A model generated the notes under the pieces. It was given only the letters and a program-made list of their open reading frames with translations. It was not told the DNA's origin and searched no databases. Shown here in pieces: positions 1-13,240 of a stretch of 64,000 nt of DNA (position 1 is its first letter; every line of letters starts with the position of its first letter). The translations under genes were made by a program, and so were the position numbers. The stretch comes from Blastomussa wellsi (lineage: Eukaryota > Cnidaria > Anthozoa > Scleractinia > Plerogyridae): contig OX393574.1 of the NCBI GenBank assembly GCA_947652115.1, forward strand, positions 13,228,888-13,292,887, written 5' to 3'.

Positions 1-2460
1 GGGAAGATCTTGGTTATGCAAGATCTTGGTTATGGAAGATCTTGGTTATGGAAGATCTTGGTTATGCAAGATCTTGGTTAGCCAAGATCTTGGTTAGGGA
101 AGATCTTGGTTAGGCAAGATCTTGGTTATGCAACATGTTGGTTAGGGAAGATCTTGTTTATGGAAGATCTTGGTTATGCAAGTTCTTGGTTATGCAAGAA
201 CTTGGTTATGCAAGATCTTGGTTAGGGAAGATCTTGGTTATGCAAGGTCTTGGTTAGGCAAGATCTTGGTTAGGGAATATCTTGGTTCGGGAAGATCTTG
301 GTTGTGCAAGATCTTGGTTATGCAAGACCTTGGTTAGGCAAGATCTTGGTTAGGAAAGATCTTGGTTAGGCAAGATCTTGGTTATGCAAGATCTTGGTTA
401 GGAAAGATCTTGGCTATGGAAGATCTTGGTTATGCAAGATCTTGGTTAGGCAAGATCTTGGTTATGCATGATCTTGGTTATTAAAGATCTTGGTTATGCA
501 AGGTCTTGGTTATGCAAGATCTTGGCTATGCAAGATCTTGGTTAGGGAATATCTTGATTCGGGAAGATCTTGGTTATGCAAGATCTTGGTTAGGCAAGAT
601 CTTGGTTATGCAAGATGTTGGTTATTCAAGATCTTGGTTATGCAAGGTCTTGGTTATCCAAGATCTTGGTTATGGCAGATCTTGGTTACGCAAGATCTTG
701 GTTATGCAAGATCTTGGTTATGCAAGGTCTTGGTTAGATAAGATCTTGGTTATGCAAGATCTTGGTTATGCAAGTTCTTGGTTATGCAAGATCTTGGTTC
801 GGGAAGATCTTGGTTATGCAAGATCTTGGTTAGGCAAGATCTTGATTATGCAAGATCTTGGTTAGGGAATATCTTGGTTCGGGAAGATCTTGGTTGTGCA
901 AGATCTTGGTTATGCAAGACCTTGGTTAGGCAAGATCTTGGTTAGGAAAGATCTTTGTTAGGCAAGATCTTGGTTATGCAAGATCTTGGTTAGGAAAGAT
1001 CTTGGCTATGGAAGATCTTGGTTATGCAAGATCTTGGTTAGGCAAGATCTTGGTTATGCATGATCTTGGTTATTAAAGATCTTGGTTATGCAAGGTCTTG
1101 GGTATGCAAGATCTTGGGTATGCAAGATCTTGGTTAGGGAATATCTTGATTCGGGAAGATCTTGGTTATGCAAGATCTTGGTTAGGCAAGATCTTGGTTA
1201 TGCAAGATGTTGGTTATTCAAGATCTTGGTTATGCAAGGTCTTGGTTATACAAGATCTTGGTTAGATAAGATCTTGCTTATGCAAGATCTTGGTTATGCA
1301 AGTTCTTGGTTATGCAAGATCTTGGTTAGGGAAGATCTTGTTTATGCAAGATCTTTGTTATGCAAGATCTTGGTTAGGGAAGATCTTGGTTATGCAAGAT
1401 CTTGGTTAGGCAAGATCTTGGTTAGGAAAGATCTTGGTTAGGCAAGATCTTGGTTATGCAAGATCTTTGTTAGGAAAGACCTTGGTTATGCAAGTTCTTG
1501 GTTATGCAAGATCTTGGTTCGGGAAGATCTTGGTTATGCAAGATCTTGGTTAGGCAAGATCTTGATTATGCAAGATCTTGGTTAGGGAATATCTTGGTTC
1601 GGGAAGATCTTGGTTGTGCAAGATCTTGGTTATGCAAGACCTTGGTTAGGCAAGATCTTGGTTAGGAAAGATCTTGGTTAGGCAAGATCTTGGTTATGCA
1701 AGATCTTGGTTAGGAAAGATCTTGGCTATGGAAGATCTTGGTTATGCAAGATCTTGGTTAGGCAAGATCTTGGTTATGCATGATCTTGGTTATTAAAGAT
1801 CTTGGTTATGCAAGGTCTTGGTTATGCAAGATCTTGGGTATGCAAGATCTTGGTTAGGGAATATCTTGATTCGGGAAGATCTTGGTTATGCAAGATCTTG
1901 GTTAGGCAAGATCTTGGTTATGCAAGATGTTGGTTATTCAAGATCTTGGTTATGCAAGGTCTTGGTTATACAAGATCTTGGTTAGATAAGATCTTGGTTA
2001 TGCAAGATCTTGGTTATGCAAGTTCTTGGTTATGCAAGATCTTGGTTCGGGAAGATCTTGGTTATGCAAGATCTTGGTTAGGCAAGATCTTGATTATGCA
2101 AGATCTTGGTTATTCTAGATTTTGGTTATGCAAGGTCTTGGTTATGCAAGATCTTGGTTATGGCAGATCTTGGTTACGCAAGATCTTGGTTATGCAAGAT
2201 CTTGGTTATGCAAAATCTTGGTTAGGGAAGATCTTGGTTATGCAAGATCTTGGTTCGGGAAGATCTTGGTTATGCAAGATCTTGGTTATGCAAGTTCTTG
2301 GTTATGCAAGATCTTGGTTAGGGAAGATCTTGTTTATGCAAGATCTTTGTTATGCAAGATCTTGGTTAGGGAAGATCTTGGTTATGCAAGATCTTGGTTA
2401 GGCAAGATCTTGGTTAGGAAAGATCTTGGTTAGGCAAGATCTTGGTTATGCAAGATCTTT
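1..2460 (+). repeat. Higher-order repeat block with 592- and 720-bp periods
   Basis: The marker spacer GGTTGTGC followed by a core AAGACCTT recurs with its flanks near 301, 893 and 1,613, that is at steps of 592 bp (37 units) and 720 bp (45 units). The marker CTTGGGTATGC recurs near 1,098 and 1,830 in matching context. A run with GGTTCGGG followed by CTTGATTATGC recurs at 798, 1,518 and 2,046, and a segment containing CTTGTTTATGC recurs near 1,329 and 2,321 (992 bp apart). All steps are whole multiples of 16. The copies are similar but not identical, so this block is moderately homogenised. Confidence 0.85.
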
Positions 2461-5400
2461 GTTAGGAAAGACCTTGGTTATGGAAGATCTTGGTTATGCA
2501 CGTTCTTGGTTACGCAAGATCTTGGTTATGCAAAATGTTTCTTATGCAAGTTCTTGGTTATGAAAGATCTTGGTTAGGGAATATCTTGGTTAGGAATGAT
2601 CTTGGTTAGACAAGATCTTTGTTATCATGATCTTGGTTATGCAAGATCTTGGTTAGGCAAGATCTTGGTAAGGGAAGATCTTGGTTATGCAAGATCCTTG
2701 TTAGGGAAGATCTTAGTTATGCAAGATCTTGGTTAGGCAAGATCTTGGTTATGCAAGATCTTTGTTAGGCTAGATCTTGGTTATGCAAGATCTTGGTTAT
2801 CCAAGATCTTGGTTAGGGAAGATCTTGGTTATGCAAGATCCTGGTTATGCAAGTTGTTGGTTATGCAAGATCTTTGTTATGCAAGATCCTTGTTATGTAA
2901 GTTCTTTGTTATGTTAGATTTTGGTTATGCAAGAACTTGGTTTGGCAAGATCTTGGTTATGCAAGATCTTGGTTAGGGAAAATCTTGGTTATGCAAGATC
3001 TTCGTTATGCAAGATCTTTGTTAGGGAAGATCTTGGTTATGCAACATCTTGGTTTTGCAAGATCTTGGTTAGGAAAGATCTTGGTTAGGCAATGTGTTGG
3101 TTATGCAAGATCTTTGTTATCCAAGATCTTCGTTATGCAATATCATGGTTAGGGAAGATCTTGGTTATGCAAGAACTTGGTTTGGCAAGATCTTGGCTAG
3201 GGAAGATCTTGGTTATGCAAGGTCTTGGTTAGAGAAGATCTTGGTTATGCAAGATCTTGGTTGTGCAAGATCTTGGTTAGGCAAGATCTTGGTTAGGCAA
3301 GATATTGGTTATGCAAGATCTTGTTTATTCAAGATCTTGGTTATGCAAGGTCTTGGTTATGCAAGATCTTGGTTAGGGAATATCTTGATTCGGGAAGATC
3401 TTGGTTATGCAAGATCTTGGTTAGGCAAGATCTTGGTTATGCAAGATCTTGGTTATTCAAGATCTTGGTTATGCAAGATCTTGGTTATGCAAGATCTTGG
3501 TTAGGGAAGATCTTGGTTATGCAAGATCTTGGTTAGGCAAGATCTTGGTTATGCAAGATCTTGGTTATGCAAGATCTTGGTTAGATAAGATCTTGGTTAT
3601 GCAAGATTTTGGTTATGCAAGTTCTTGGTTATGCAAGATCTTCGTTAGGGAAGATCTTGGTTATGCAAGGTCTTGGTTAGACAAGATCTTGGTTATGCAA
3701 GATCTTGGTTATCCAAGATCTTGGTTCGGGAAGATCTTGGTTATGCAAGATCTTGGTTAGGCAAGATCTTGGTTCGGGAAGATCTTGGTTATGCAAGATC
3801 TTGGTTAGGCAAGATCTTGATTATGCAAGATCTTGGTTAGATAAGATCTTGGTTATGCAAGATCTTGGTTATGCAAGAACTTGGTTTTGCAAGATCTTGG
3901 TTCGGGAAGATCTTGGTTATGCAAGATCTTGGTTAGGCAAGATCTTGATTATGCAAGATCTTGGTTAGATAAGATCTTGCTTATGCAAGATCTTGGTTAT
4001 GCAAGAACTTGGTTTTGGAAGATCTTGGTTATGCAAGATCTTGGTTAGGCAAGATCTTGGTTAGGCAAGATCTTGGTTAGGCAAGATCTTGGTTATCGAA
4101 GACCTTGGTTAGGGAAGATCTTGGTTATGCAAGATCTTGGTTATGCAAGTTCTTGGTTATGCAGGATCTTGGTTAGGCAAGATCTTGGTTATGCAAGATC
4201 TTGGTTATGCAAGATCTTGGTTAGGGAAGATCTCGGTTATGCAAGACCTTGGTTAGGCAAGATCTTGGTTAGGAAAGATCTTGGTTAGGCAAGATCTTGG
4301 TTATGCAAGATCTTGGTTATGCAAGATCCTTGTTATGTAAGTTCTTTGTTATGTTAGATCTTGGTTAGGGAAGATCTTGGTTAGGCAAGATCTTGGTTAT
4401 GCAAGATCTTGGTTAGGGAAGATCTTGGTTAGGCAAGATCTTGGTTATGCAAGATCTTGGTTAGGGAAGATCTTGGTTATGCAAGATCTTCGTTATGCAA
4501 GATCTTTGTTAGGGAAGATCTTGGTTATGCAAGATCTTTGTTATGCAAGATCTTGGTTATGCAAGATCTTGGTTATGCAAGATCTTGGTTAGGAAAGATC
4601 TTGGTTAGGCAATGTGTTGGTTATGCAAGATCTTTGTTATGCAAGATCTTCGTTATGCAAGATCTTGGTTAGGCAACATCTTGGATATGCAAAATCTTGG
4701 TTATGCAAGATCTTCGTTATGCAAGATCATGGTTAGGGAAGATCCTGGTTATGCAAGAACTTGGTTAGGCAAGATCTTGGTAAGGGAAGATCTTGGTTAT
4801 GCAAGATCATTGTTAGGGAAGATCTTGGTTAGGCAAGATCTTGGTTATGCAAGATTTTGGTTAGGGAAGATCTTGGTTATGCAAGATCTTGCTTAGAGAA
4901 GATCTTGGTTATCCAAGATCTTGGTTAGAAAAGATCTTGGTTATGCAAGATCCTGGTTCTGCAAGTTGTTGGTTATGCAAGATCTTGGTTATGCAAGATC
5001 CTTGTTATGTAAGTTCTTGGTTATGTTAAATCTTGGTTAGGGAAGATCTTGGTTAGGCAAGATCTTAGTTATGCAAGATCTTGGTTAGGGAAGATCTTGG
5101 TTATGCAAGATCTTGGTTAGCCAAGATCTTGGTTAGGGATGATCTTGGTTAGGCAAGATCTTGGTTATGCAAGATGTTGGTTAGGGAAGATCTTGTTTAT
5201 TGTATATCTTGGTTATTCAAGTTCTTGGTTATGCAAGAACTTGGTTATGCAAGATCTTGGTTATGTAAGATCTTGGTTCGGGAAGATCTTGGTTATGCAA
5301 GATCTTGTTTCGGCAAGATCTGGATTATGCAAGATCTTGGTTATTCTAGATCTTGGTTATGCAAGGTCTTGGTTATGCAAGATCTTGGTTATGCAAGGTC

Positions 5401-8400
5401 TTGATTATGCAAGATCTTGGTTATGGCAGATCTTGGTTACGCAAGATCTTTGTTATGCAAGATCTTGGTTATGCAAGATCTTGGTTAGGGAAGATCTTGG
5501 TTATGCAAGATCTTGGTTAGCCTAAATCTTGGTTATGCAAGATCTTGGTTAGATAAGATCTTGGTTATGCAAGATCTTGGTTATGCAAGATCTTGGTTAG
5601 GCAAGATCTTGGTTAGGAAAGATCTTGGTTATGCAAGGTCTTGGTTATGCAAGATCTTGGTTATGGCAGATCTTGGTTACGCAAGATCTTGGTTATGCAA
5701 GATCTTGGTTATGCAAGATCTTGGTTAGGGAAGATCTTGGTTATGCAAGATCTTGGTTAGGCAAGATCTTGGTTAGGAAAGATCTTGGTTAGGCAAGATC
5801 TTGGTTATGCAAGATCTTAGTTGTGCAAGATCCTTGTTATGTAAGTTGTTTGTTATGTTAGATCTTGGTTAGGGAAGATCTTGGTTAGGCAAGATCTTGT
5901 TTATGCAAGATTTTGGTTATGCAAGATCTTGGTTAGGCAATATCTTGGTTATGCAAGATTTTGGTTATTCAAGATCTTGGTTATGCAAGGTCTTGGTTAT
6001 GCAAGATCTTGGTTATGGCAGATCTTGGTTACGCAAGATCTTGGTTATGCAAGATCTTGATTATGCAAGATCTTGGTTATTCTAGATCTTGGTTATGCAA
6101 GGTCTTGGTTATGCAAGATCTTCGTTATGGCAGATCTTGGTTACGCAAGATCTTGGTTATGCAAGATCTTGGTTATGCAAGATCTTGGTTAGGGAAGATA
6201 TGGGTTATGCAAGATCTTGGTTAGGCTTAATCTTGGTTATGCAAGATCTTGGTTAGATAAGATCTTGGTTATGCAAGATCTTGGTTATGTAAGTTCTTGG
6301 TTATGCAAGATCTTGGTTAGGGAACATCTTGGTTATGCAAGGTCTTGGTTAGACAAGATCTTGGTTATGGAAGTTCTTGGTTATGCAAGATCTTGGTTAG
6401 GCAAGATCTTGGTTATGCAAGATATTGGTTATGCAAGATCTTGGTTAGGGAAGATCTTGGTTATGCAAATTCTTGGTTAGGCAAGATCTTGGTTAGGAAA
6501 GATCTTGGTTAAGCAAGATCTTGGTTATGCAAGATCTTGGTTATGCCAGATCCTTGTTATGTAAGTTGTTTGTTATGTTAGATCTTGGTTAGGGCAGATC
6601 TTGGTTAGAGAAGATCTTGGTTATGCAAGATCTTGGTTATGCAAGATCTTGGTGAGGCAATATCTTGGTTATGCAAGATTTTGGTTATTCAAGATCTTGG
6701 TTATGCAAGGTCTTGGTTATGCAAGATCTTGGTTATGGCAGATCTTGGTTACGCAAGATCTTGGTTATGCAAGATCTTGGTTATGCAAGATCTTGGTTAG
6801 ATAAGATCTTGGTTATGCAAGATCTTGGTTATGCAAGTTCTTGGTTATGTAAGATCTTGGTTCGGGAAGATCTTGGTTATGCAAGATCTTGAGTATGCAA
6901 GTTCTTGGTTATGCAAGATCTTGGTTAGGGAACATCTTGGTTATGCAAGGTCTTGGTTAGACAAGATCTTGGTTATGCAAGATCTTGGTTATTCAAGATC
7001 TTGGTTAGGCAAGATCTTGGTTAGGCAAGATCTTGGTTATCCAAGACCTTGGTTAGGGAAGATCTTGGTTATGCAAGATCTTGGTTATGCAAGTTCTTGG
7101 TTATGCAGGATCTTTGTTAGGCAAGATCTTGGTTATGCAAGATCTTGGTTATGCAAGATCTTGGTTAGGGAAGATCTCGGTTATGCAAGACCTTGGTTAG
7201 GCAAGATCTTGGTTAGGAAAGATCTTGGTTAGGCAAGATCTTGGTTATGCAAGATCTTGGTTATGCAAGATCCTTGTTATGTAAGTTTCTTGTTATGAGA
7301 GATCTTGGTTAGGGAAGATCTTGGTTAGGCAAGATCTTGGTTATGCAAGATCTTGGTTAGGGAAGATCTTGGTTAGGCAAGATCTTTGTTATGCAAGATC
7401 TTCTTTATGCAAGATCTTTGTTAGGGAAGATCTTGGTTATGCAAGATCTTGGTTATGCAAGATCTTGGTTATGCAAGATCTTGGTTAGGAAAGATCTTGG
7501 TTAGGCAATGTGTTGGTTATGCAAGATCTTCGTTATGCAAGATCTTGGTTAGGCAACATCTTGGTTATGCAAAATCTTGGTTATGCAAGATCTTCGTTAT
7601 GCAAGATCATGGTTAGGGAAGATCTTGGTTATGCAAAAACTTGGTTAGGCAAGATCTTGGTAAGGGAAGATCTTGGTTATGCAAGATCCTTGTTAGGGAA
7701 GATCTTGGTTAGGCAAGATCTTGGTTAGGGAAGATCTTGGTTATGCAAGATCTTGGTTAGGGAAGATCTTGGTTATGCAAGATCTTGCTTAGAGAAGTTC
7801 TTGGTTATGCAAGATCCTGGTTATGCAAGATCTTGGTTATCCAAGATCTTGGTTAGAAAAGATCTTGGTTATGCAAGATCCTGGTTATGCAAGTTGTTGG
7901 TTATGCAAGATCTTGGTTATGCAAGATCTTGGTTAGCCTAAATCTTGGTTATGCAAGATCTTGGTTAGCCAAGATCTTGGTTAGGGAAGATCTTGGTTAG
8001 GCAGGATCTTGGTTATGCAAGATGTTGGTTAGGGAAGATCTTGTTTATGGAAGATCTTGGTTATGCAAGTTCTTGGTTATGCAAGAACTTGGTTATGCAA
8101 GATCTTGGTTATGTAAGATCTTGGTTCTGGAAGATCTTGGTTATGCAAGATCTTGGTTAGGCAAGATCTTGATTATGCAAGATCTTGGTTATTCTAGATC
8201 TTGGTTATGCAAGGTCTTGGTTATGCAAGATCTTGGTTATGCAAGGTCTTGATTATGCAAGATCTTGGTTATGGCAGATCTTGGTTACGCAAGATCTTGG
8301 TTATGCAAGATCTTGGTTATGCAAGATCTTGGTTATGCAAGATCTTGGTTAGGGAAGATCTTGGTTATGCAAGATCTTGGTTAGCCTAAATCTTGGTTAT

Positions 8401-11400
8401 GCAAGATCTTGGTTAGATAAGATCTTGGTTATGCAAGATCTTGGCTATGCAAGATCTTGGTTAGGCAAGATCTTGGTTAGGAAAAATCTTGGTTATGCAA
8501 GGTCTTGGTTATGCAAGATCTTGGTTATGGAAGATCTTGGTTACGCAAGATCTTGGTTATGCAAGATCTTGGTTATGCAAGATCTTGGTTAGGGAAGATC
8601 TTGGTTATGCAAGATCTTGGTTATGCAAGTTCTTGGTTATTCAGGATCTTGGTTAGGCAAGATCTTGGTTATGCAAGATCTTGGTTATGGCAGATCTTGG
8701 TTACGCAAGCTCTTGGTTATGCAAGATCTTGATTATGCAAGATCTTGGTTATTCTAGATCTTGGTTATGCAAGATCTTCGTTATGGCAGATCTTGGTTAC
8801 GCAAGATCTTGGTTAGGCTAAATCTTGGTTATACAAGATCTTGCTTAGATAAGTTCTTGGTTATGCAAGATCTTGGTTAGGGAACATCTTGGTTATGCAA
8901 GGTCTTGGTTAGACAAGATCTTGGTTATGCAAGTTCTTGGTTATGCAAGATCTTGGTTAGGCAAGATCTTGGTTATGCAAGATACTGGTTATGCAAGATC
9001 TTGGTTAGGGAAGATCTTGGTTATGCAAGATCTTGGTTAGGCAAGATCTTGGTTAGGAAAGATCTTGGTTAGGCAAAATCTTGGTTATGCAAGATCTTGG
9101 TTATGCAAGATCCTTGTTATGTAAGTTGTTTGTTATGTTAGATCTTGGTTAGGGAAGATCTTGGTTAGAGAAGATCTTGGTTATGCAAGATCTTGGTTAT
9201 GCAAGATCTTGGTGAGGCAATATCTTGGTTATGCAAGATTTTGGTTATTCAAGATCTTGGTTATGCAAGGTCTTGGTTATGCAAGATCTTGGTTATGGCA
9301 GATCTTGGTTACGCAAGATCTTGGTTATGCAAGATCTTGATTATGCAAGATCTTGGTTAGATAAGATCTTGGTTATGCAAGATCTTGGTTATGCAAGTTC
9401 TTGGTTATGTAAGATCTTGGTTCGGGAAGATCTTGGTTATGCAAGATCTTGGTTATGCAAGTTCTTGGTTATGCAAGATCATGGTTAGGGAACATCTTGG
9501 TTATGCAAGGTCTTGGTTAGACAAGATCTTGGTTATGCAAGATCTTGGTTATTCAAGATCTTGGTTAGGCAAGATCTTGGTTAGGCAAGATCTTGGTTAT
9601 CCAAGACCTTGGTTAGGGAAGATCTTGGTTATGCAAGATCTTGGTTATGCAAGTTCTTGGTTATGCAGGATCTTGGTTAGGCAAGATCTTGGTTATGCAA
9701 GATCTTGGTTATGCAAGATCTTGGTTAGGGAAGATCTCGGTTATGCAAAACCTTGGTTAGGCAAGATATTGGTTAGGAAAGATCTTGGTTAGGCAAGATC
9801 TTGGTTATGCAAGATCTTGGTTATGCAAGATCCTTTTTATGTAAGTTCTTTGTTATGAGAGATCTTGGTAAGGGAAGATCTTGGTTAGGCAAGATCTTGG
9901 TTATGCAAGATCTTGGTTAGGGAAGATCTTGGTTAGGCAAGATCTTGGTTATGCAAGATCTTCGTTATGCAAGATCTTTGTTAGGGAAGATCTTGGTTAT
10001 GCAAGATCTTGGTTATGCAAGATCTTGGTTAGGAAAGATCTTGGTTAGGCAATGTGTTGGTTATGCAAGATCTTGGTTAGGCAACATCTTGGTTATGCAA
10101 AATCTTGGTTATGCAAGATCTTCGTTATGCAAGATCATGGTTAGGGAAGATCTTGGTTATGCAAAAACTTGGTTAGGCAAGATCTTGGTAAGGGAAGATC
10201 TTGGTTATGCAAGATCCTTGTTAGGGAAGATCTTGGTTAGGCAAGATCTTGGTTAGGCAAGATCTTGGTTAGGCAAGATCTTGGTTATTGAAGATCTTGG
10301 TTAGGGAAGATCTTGGTTATGCAAGATCTTGCTTAGAGAAGATCTTGGTTATGCAAGATCCTGGTTATGCAAGATCTTGGTTATCCAAGATCTTGGTTAG
10401 AAAAGATCTTGGTTATGCAAGATCCTGGTTATGCAAGTTGTTGGTTATGCAAGATCTTGGTTATGCAAGATCCTTGTTATGTAAGTTCTTGGTTATTTTA
10501 AATCTTGGTTAGGGAAGATCTTGGTTAGGCAAGATCTTGGTTATGCAAGATCTTGGTTACGGAAGATCTTGGTTATGCAAGATCTTGGTTAGCCAAGATC
10601 TTGGTTAGGGAAGATCTTGGTTAGGCAAGATCTTGGTTATCCAAGATGTTGGTTAGGGAAGATCTTGTTTATGGAAGATCTTGGTTATGCAAGTTCTTGG
10701 TTATGCAAGAACTTGGTTATGCAAGATCTTGGTTATGTAAGATCTTGGTTCGGGAAGATCTTGGTTATGCAAGATCTTGGTTAGGCAAGATCTTGATTAT
10801 GCAAGATCTTGGTTATTCTAGATCTTGGTTATGCAAGGTCTTGGTTATGCAAGATCTTGGTTATGCAAGGTCTTGATTATGCAAGATCTTGGTTATGGCA
10901 GATCTTGGTTACGCAAGATCTTGGTTATGCAAGATCTTGGTTATGCAAGATCTTGGTTATGGAAGATCTTGGTTACGCAAGATCTTGGTTATGAAAGATC
11001 TTGGTTATGCAAGATCTTGGTTAGGGAAGATCTTGGTTATGCAAGATCTTGGTTATGCAAGTTCTTGGTTATGCAAGATCTTGGTTATGGAAGATCTTGG
11101 TTACGCAAGATCTTGGTTATGAAAGATCTTGGTTATGCAAGATCTTGGTTAGGAGAGATATTGGTTATGCAAGATCTTGGTTATGCAAGTTCTTGGTTAT
11201 TCAGGATCTTGGTTACGCAAGATCTTGGTTATGCAAGATCTTGGTTATGCAAGATCTTGGTTAGGGAAGATCTCGGTTATGCAAGATCTTGGTTAGCTAA
11301 GATCTTGGTTAGGGAAGATCTTGGTTAGGCAAGATCTTGGTTAGGGAAGATCTTGGTTACGCAAGATCTTGGTTAGGAAAGATCTTGTTTAGGCAAGATC

Positions 11401-12520
11401 TTGGTTAAGCAAGATATTGGTTATGCAAGATCCTTGTTATGTAAGTTCTTTGTTATGTTAGATCTTGGTTAGGGAAGATCTTGCTTAGGCAAGATCTTGG
11501 TTATGCAAGATCTTGGTTAGGGAAGATCTTAGTTAGGCAAGATCTTTGTTATGCAAGATCTTGGTTAGGGAAGATCTTGGTTATGCAAGATCTTCGTTAT
11601 GCAAGATCTTGGTTATGCAAGATCTTGGTTATGCAAGATCTTGGTTATGCAAGATCTTGGTTAGGAAAGACCTTGGTTAGGCAATGTGTTGGTTATGCAA
11701 GATCTTTGTTATGCAAGATCTTCGTTATGCAAGATCTTGGTTAGGCAACATCTTGGTTATGCAAAATCTTGGTTATGCAAGATCTTCGTTATGCAAGATC
11801 ATGGTTAGGGAAGATCTTGGTTATGCAAGAACTTGGTTAGGCAAGATCTTGGTAACGGAAGATCTTGGTTATGCAAGATCCTTGTTAGGGAAGATCTTGG
11901 TTATGCAAGATCTTGGTTAGGCAAGATCTTGGTTATGCAAGATCTTGGTTAGGGAAGATCTTGGTTATGCAATATCTTGCTTAGAGAAGATCTTGGTTAT
12001 GCAAGATCTTGGTTATGCAAGATCTTGGTTATCCAAGATCTTGGTTAGGGAAGATCTTGGTTATGCAAGATCCTGGTTATGCAAGTTCTTGGTTATGCAA
12101 GATCTTGGTTATGCAAGATCCTTGTTATGTAAGTTCTTGGTTATGTTAAATCTTGGTTAGGGAAGATCTTGGTTAGGCAAGATCTTGGTTATGCAAGATC
12201 TTGGTTAGGGAAGATCTTGGTTATGCAAGATCTTGGTTAGCCAAGATCTTGGTTAGGGAAGATCTTGGTTAGGCAAGATCTTGGTTATGCAAGATGTTGG
12301 TTAGGGAAGATCTTGTTTATGGAAGATCTTGGTTATGCAAGTTCTTGGTTATGCAAGAACTTGGTTATGCAAGATCTTGGTTAGGGAAGATCTTGGTTAT
12401 GCAAGATCTTGGTTAGGGAATATCTTGGTTCGGGAAGATCTTGGTTATGCAAGATCTTGGTTATGCAAGATCTTGGTTATGCAAGATTTTGGTTAGGCAA
12501 GATCTTGGTTAGGAAAGATC
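2461..12520 (+). repeat. Higher-order repeat region, blocks of about 2.6-2.8 kb with 720-bp sub-period
   Basis: The marker segment with GATGTTGGTTAGGGAAG followed by CTTGTTTATGG (CTTGTTTATTG in the first copy) starts at about 5,174, 8,022, 10,646 and 12,294, giving steps of 2,848, 2,624 and 1,648 bp, all multiples of 16. A second marker, TTATGTAAG, lies at 2,894, 4,334, 5,006, 5,838, 6,558, 7,278, 9,118, 9,838, 10,478, 11,438 and 12,126; three of the intervals are exactly 720 bp (45 units), the same length as in the leftmost block. The pair 6,558/7,278 maps onto 9,118/9,838 at an offset of 2,560 bp (160 units), and long stretches of 6,825-7,232 and 9,385-9,792 differ at only a few positions. 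The organisation is therefore two-level. Confidence 0.85.
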
Positions 12521-13240
12521 TTGGTTAGGCAAGATCTTGGTTATGCAAGATCTTGGTTAGGAAAGATCTTGGTTATGGAAGATCTTGGTTATGCAAGATC
12601 TTGGTTAGGCAACCAAGATCTTGGTTATGCAAGATCTTGGTTCTTAAAGATCTTGGTTATGCAAGATTTTGGTTATGCAAGATCTTGGGTATGCAAGATC
12701 TTGGTTAGGGAATATCTTGATTCGGGAAGATCTTGGTTATGCAAGATCTTGGTTAGGCAAGATCTTGGTTATGCAAGTTTTTGGTTATTCAAGATCTTGG
12801 TTATGCAAGGTCTTGGTTATGCAAGATCTTGGTTATGGCAGATCTTGGGTAACCAAGATCTTGGTTATGCAAGATCTTGGTTATGCAAGATCTTGGTTAT
12901 GGCAGATCTTGGTTAGATAAGATCTTGGTTATGCAAGTTCTTGGTTATGCAAGTTCTTGGTTATGCAAGATCTTAGTTCGGAAAGATCTTGGTTATGCAA
13001 TATCTTGGTTAGGCAAGATCTTGGTTATGCAAGATCTTGGTTAGGAAAGATCTTGGTTATGGAAGATTTTTTTTTTATGCAAGTTCTTGGTTATGCAAGA
13101 TCTTGGTTAGGGAAGATCTTGGTTATGCAAAATCTTGGTTAGGCAAGATCTTGGTAAGGGAAGATCTTGGTTATGCAAGATCCTTGTTAGGGAAGATCTT
13201 GGTTATGAAAAATCTTGGTTAGGCAAGATCTTGGTTATGC
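12521..13240 (+). repeat. Disturbed satellite segment with phase slips and T10 run
   Basis: Still the 16-bp satellite, but with several lesions not repeated elsewhere. A 4-bp gain sits at about 12,609-12,613 (spacer followed by AACC). A spacer GGGTAACC lies near 12,848. At 13,067-13,076 a run of ten T replaces the C, GG and part of the spacer of one unit. The segment separates the 2.6-kb blocks on the left from the highly homogeneous blocks on the right, so it may mark an old array boundary. That reading is an inference. Confidence 0.7.
13067..13076 (+). repeat. T10 mononucleotide run inside a satellite unit
   Basis: One unit near 13,063 reads AAGA, then ten T, then ATGC, so the C of the core and the GG of the spacer are lost and the unit is 18 bp long. 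It is the only long homopolymer I saw in the 16-bp array. It could be a true expansion from neighbouring T residues or a sequencing or assembly error. Confidence 0.85.
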
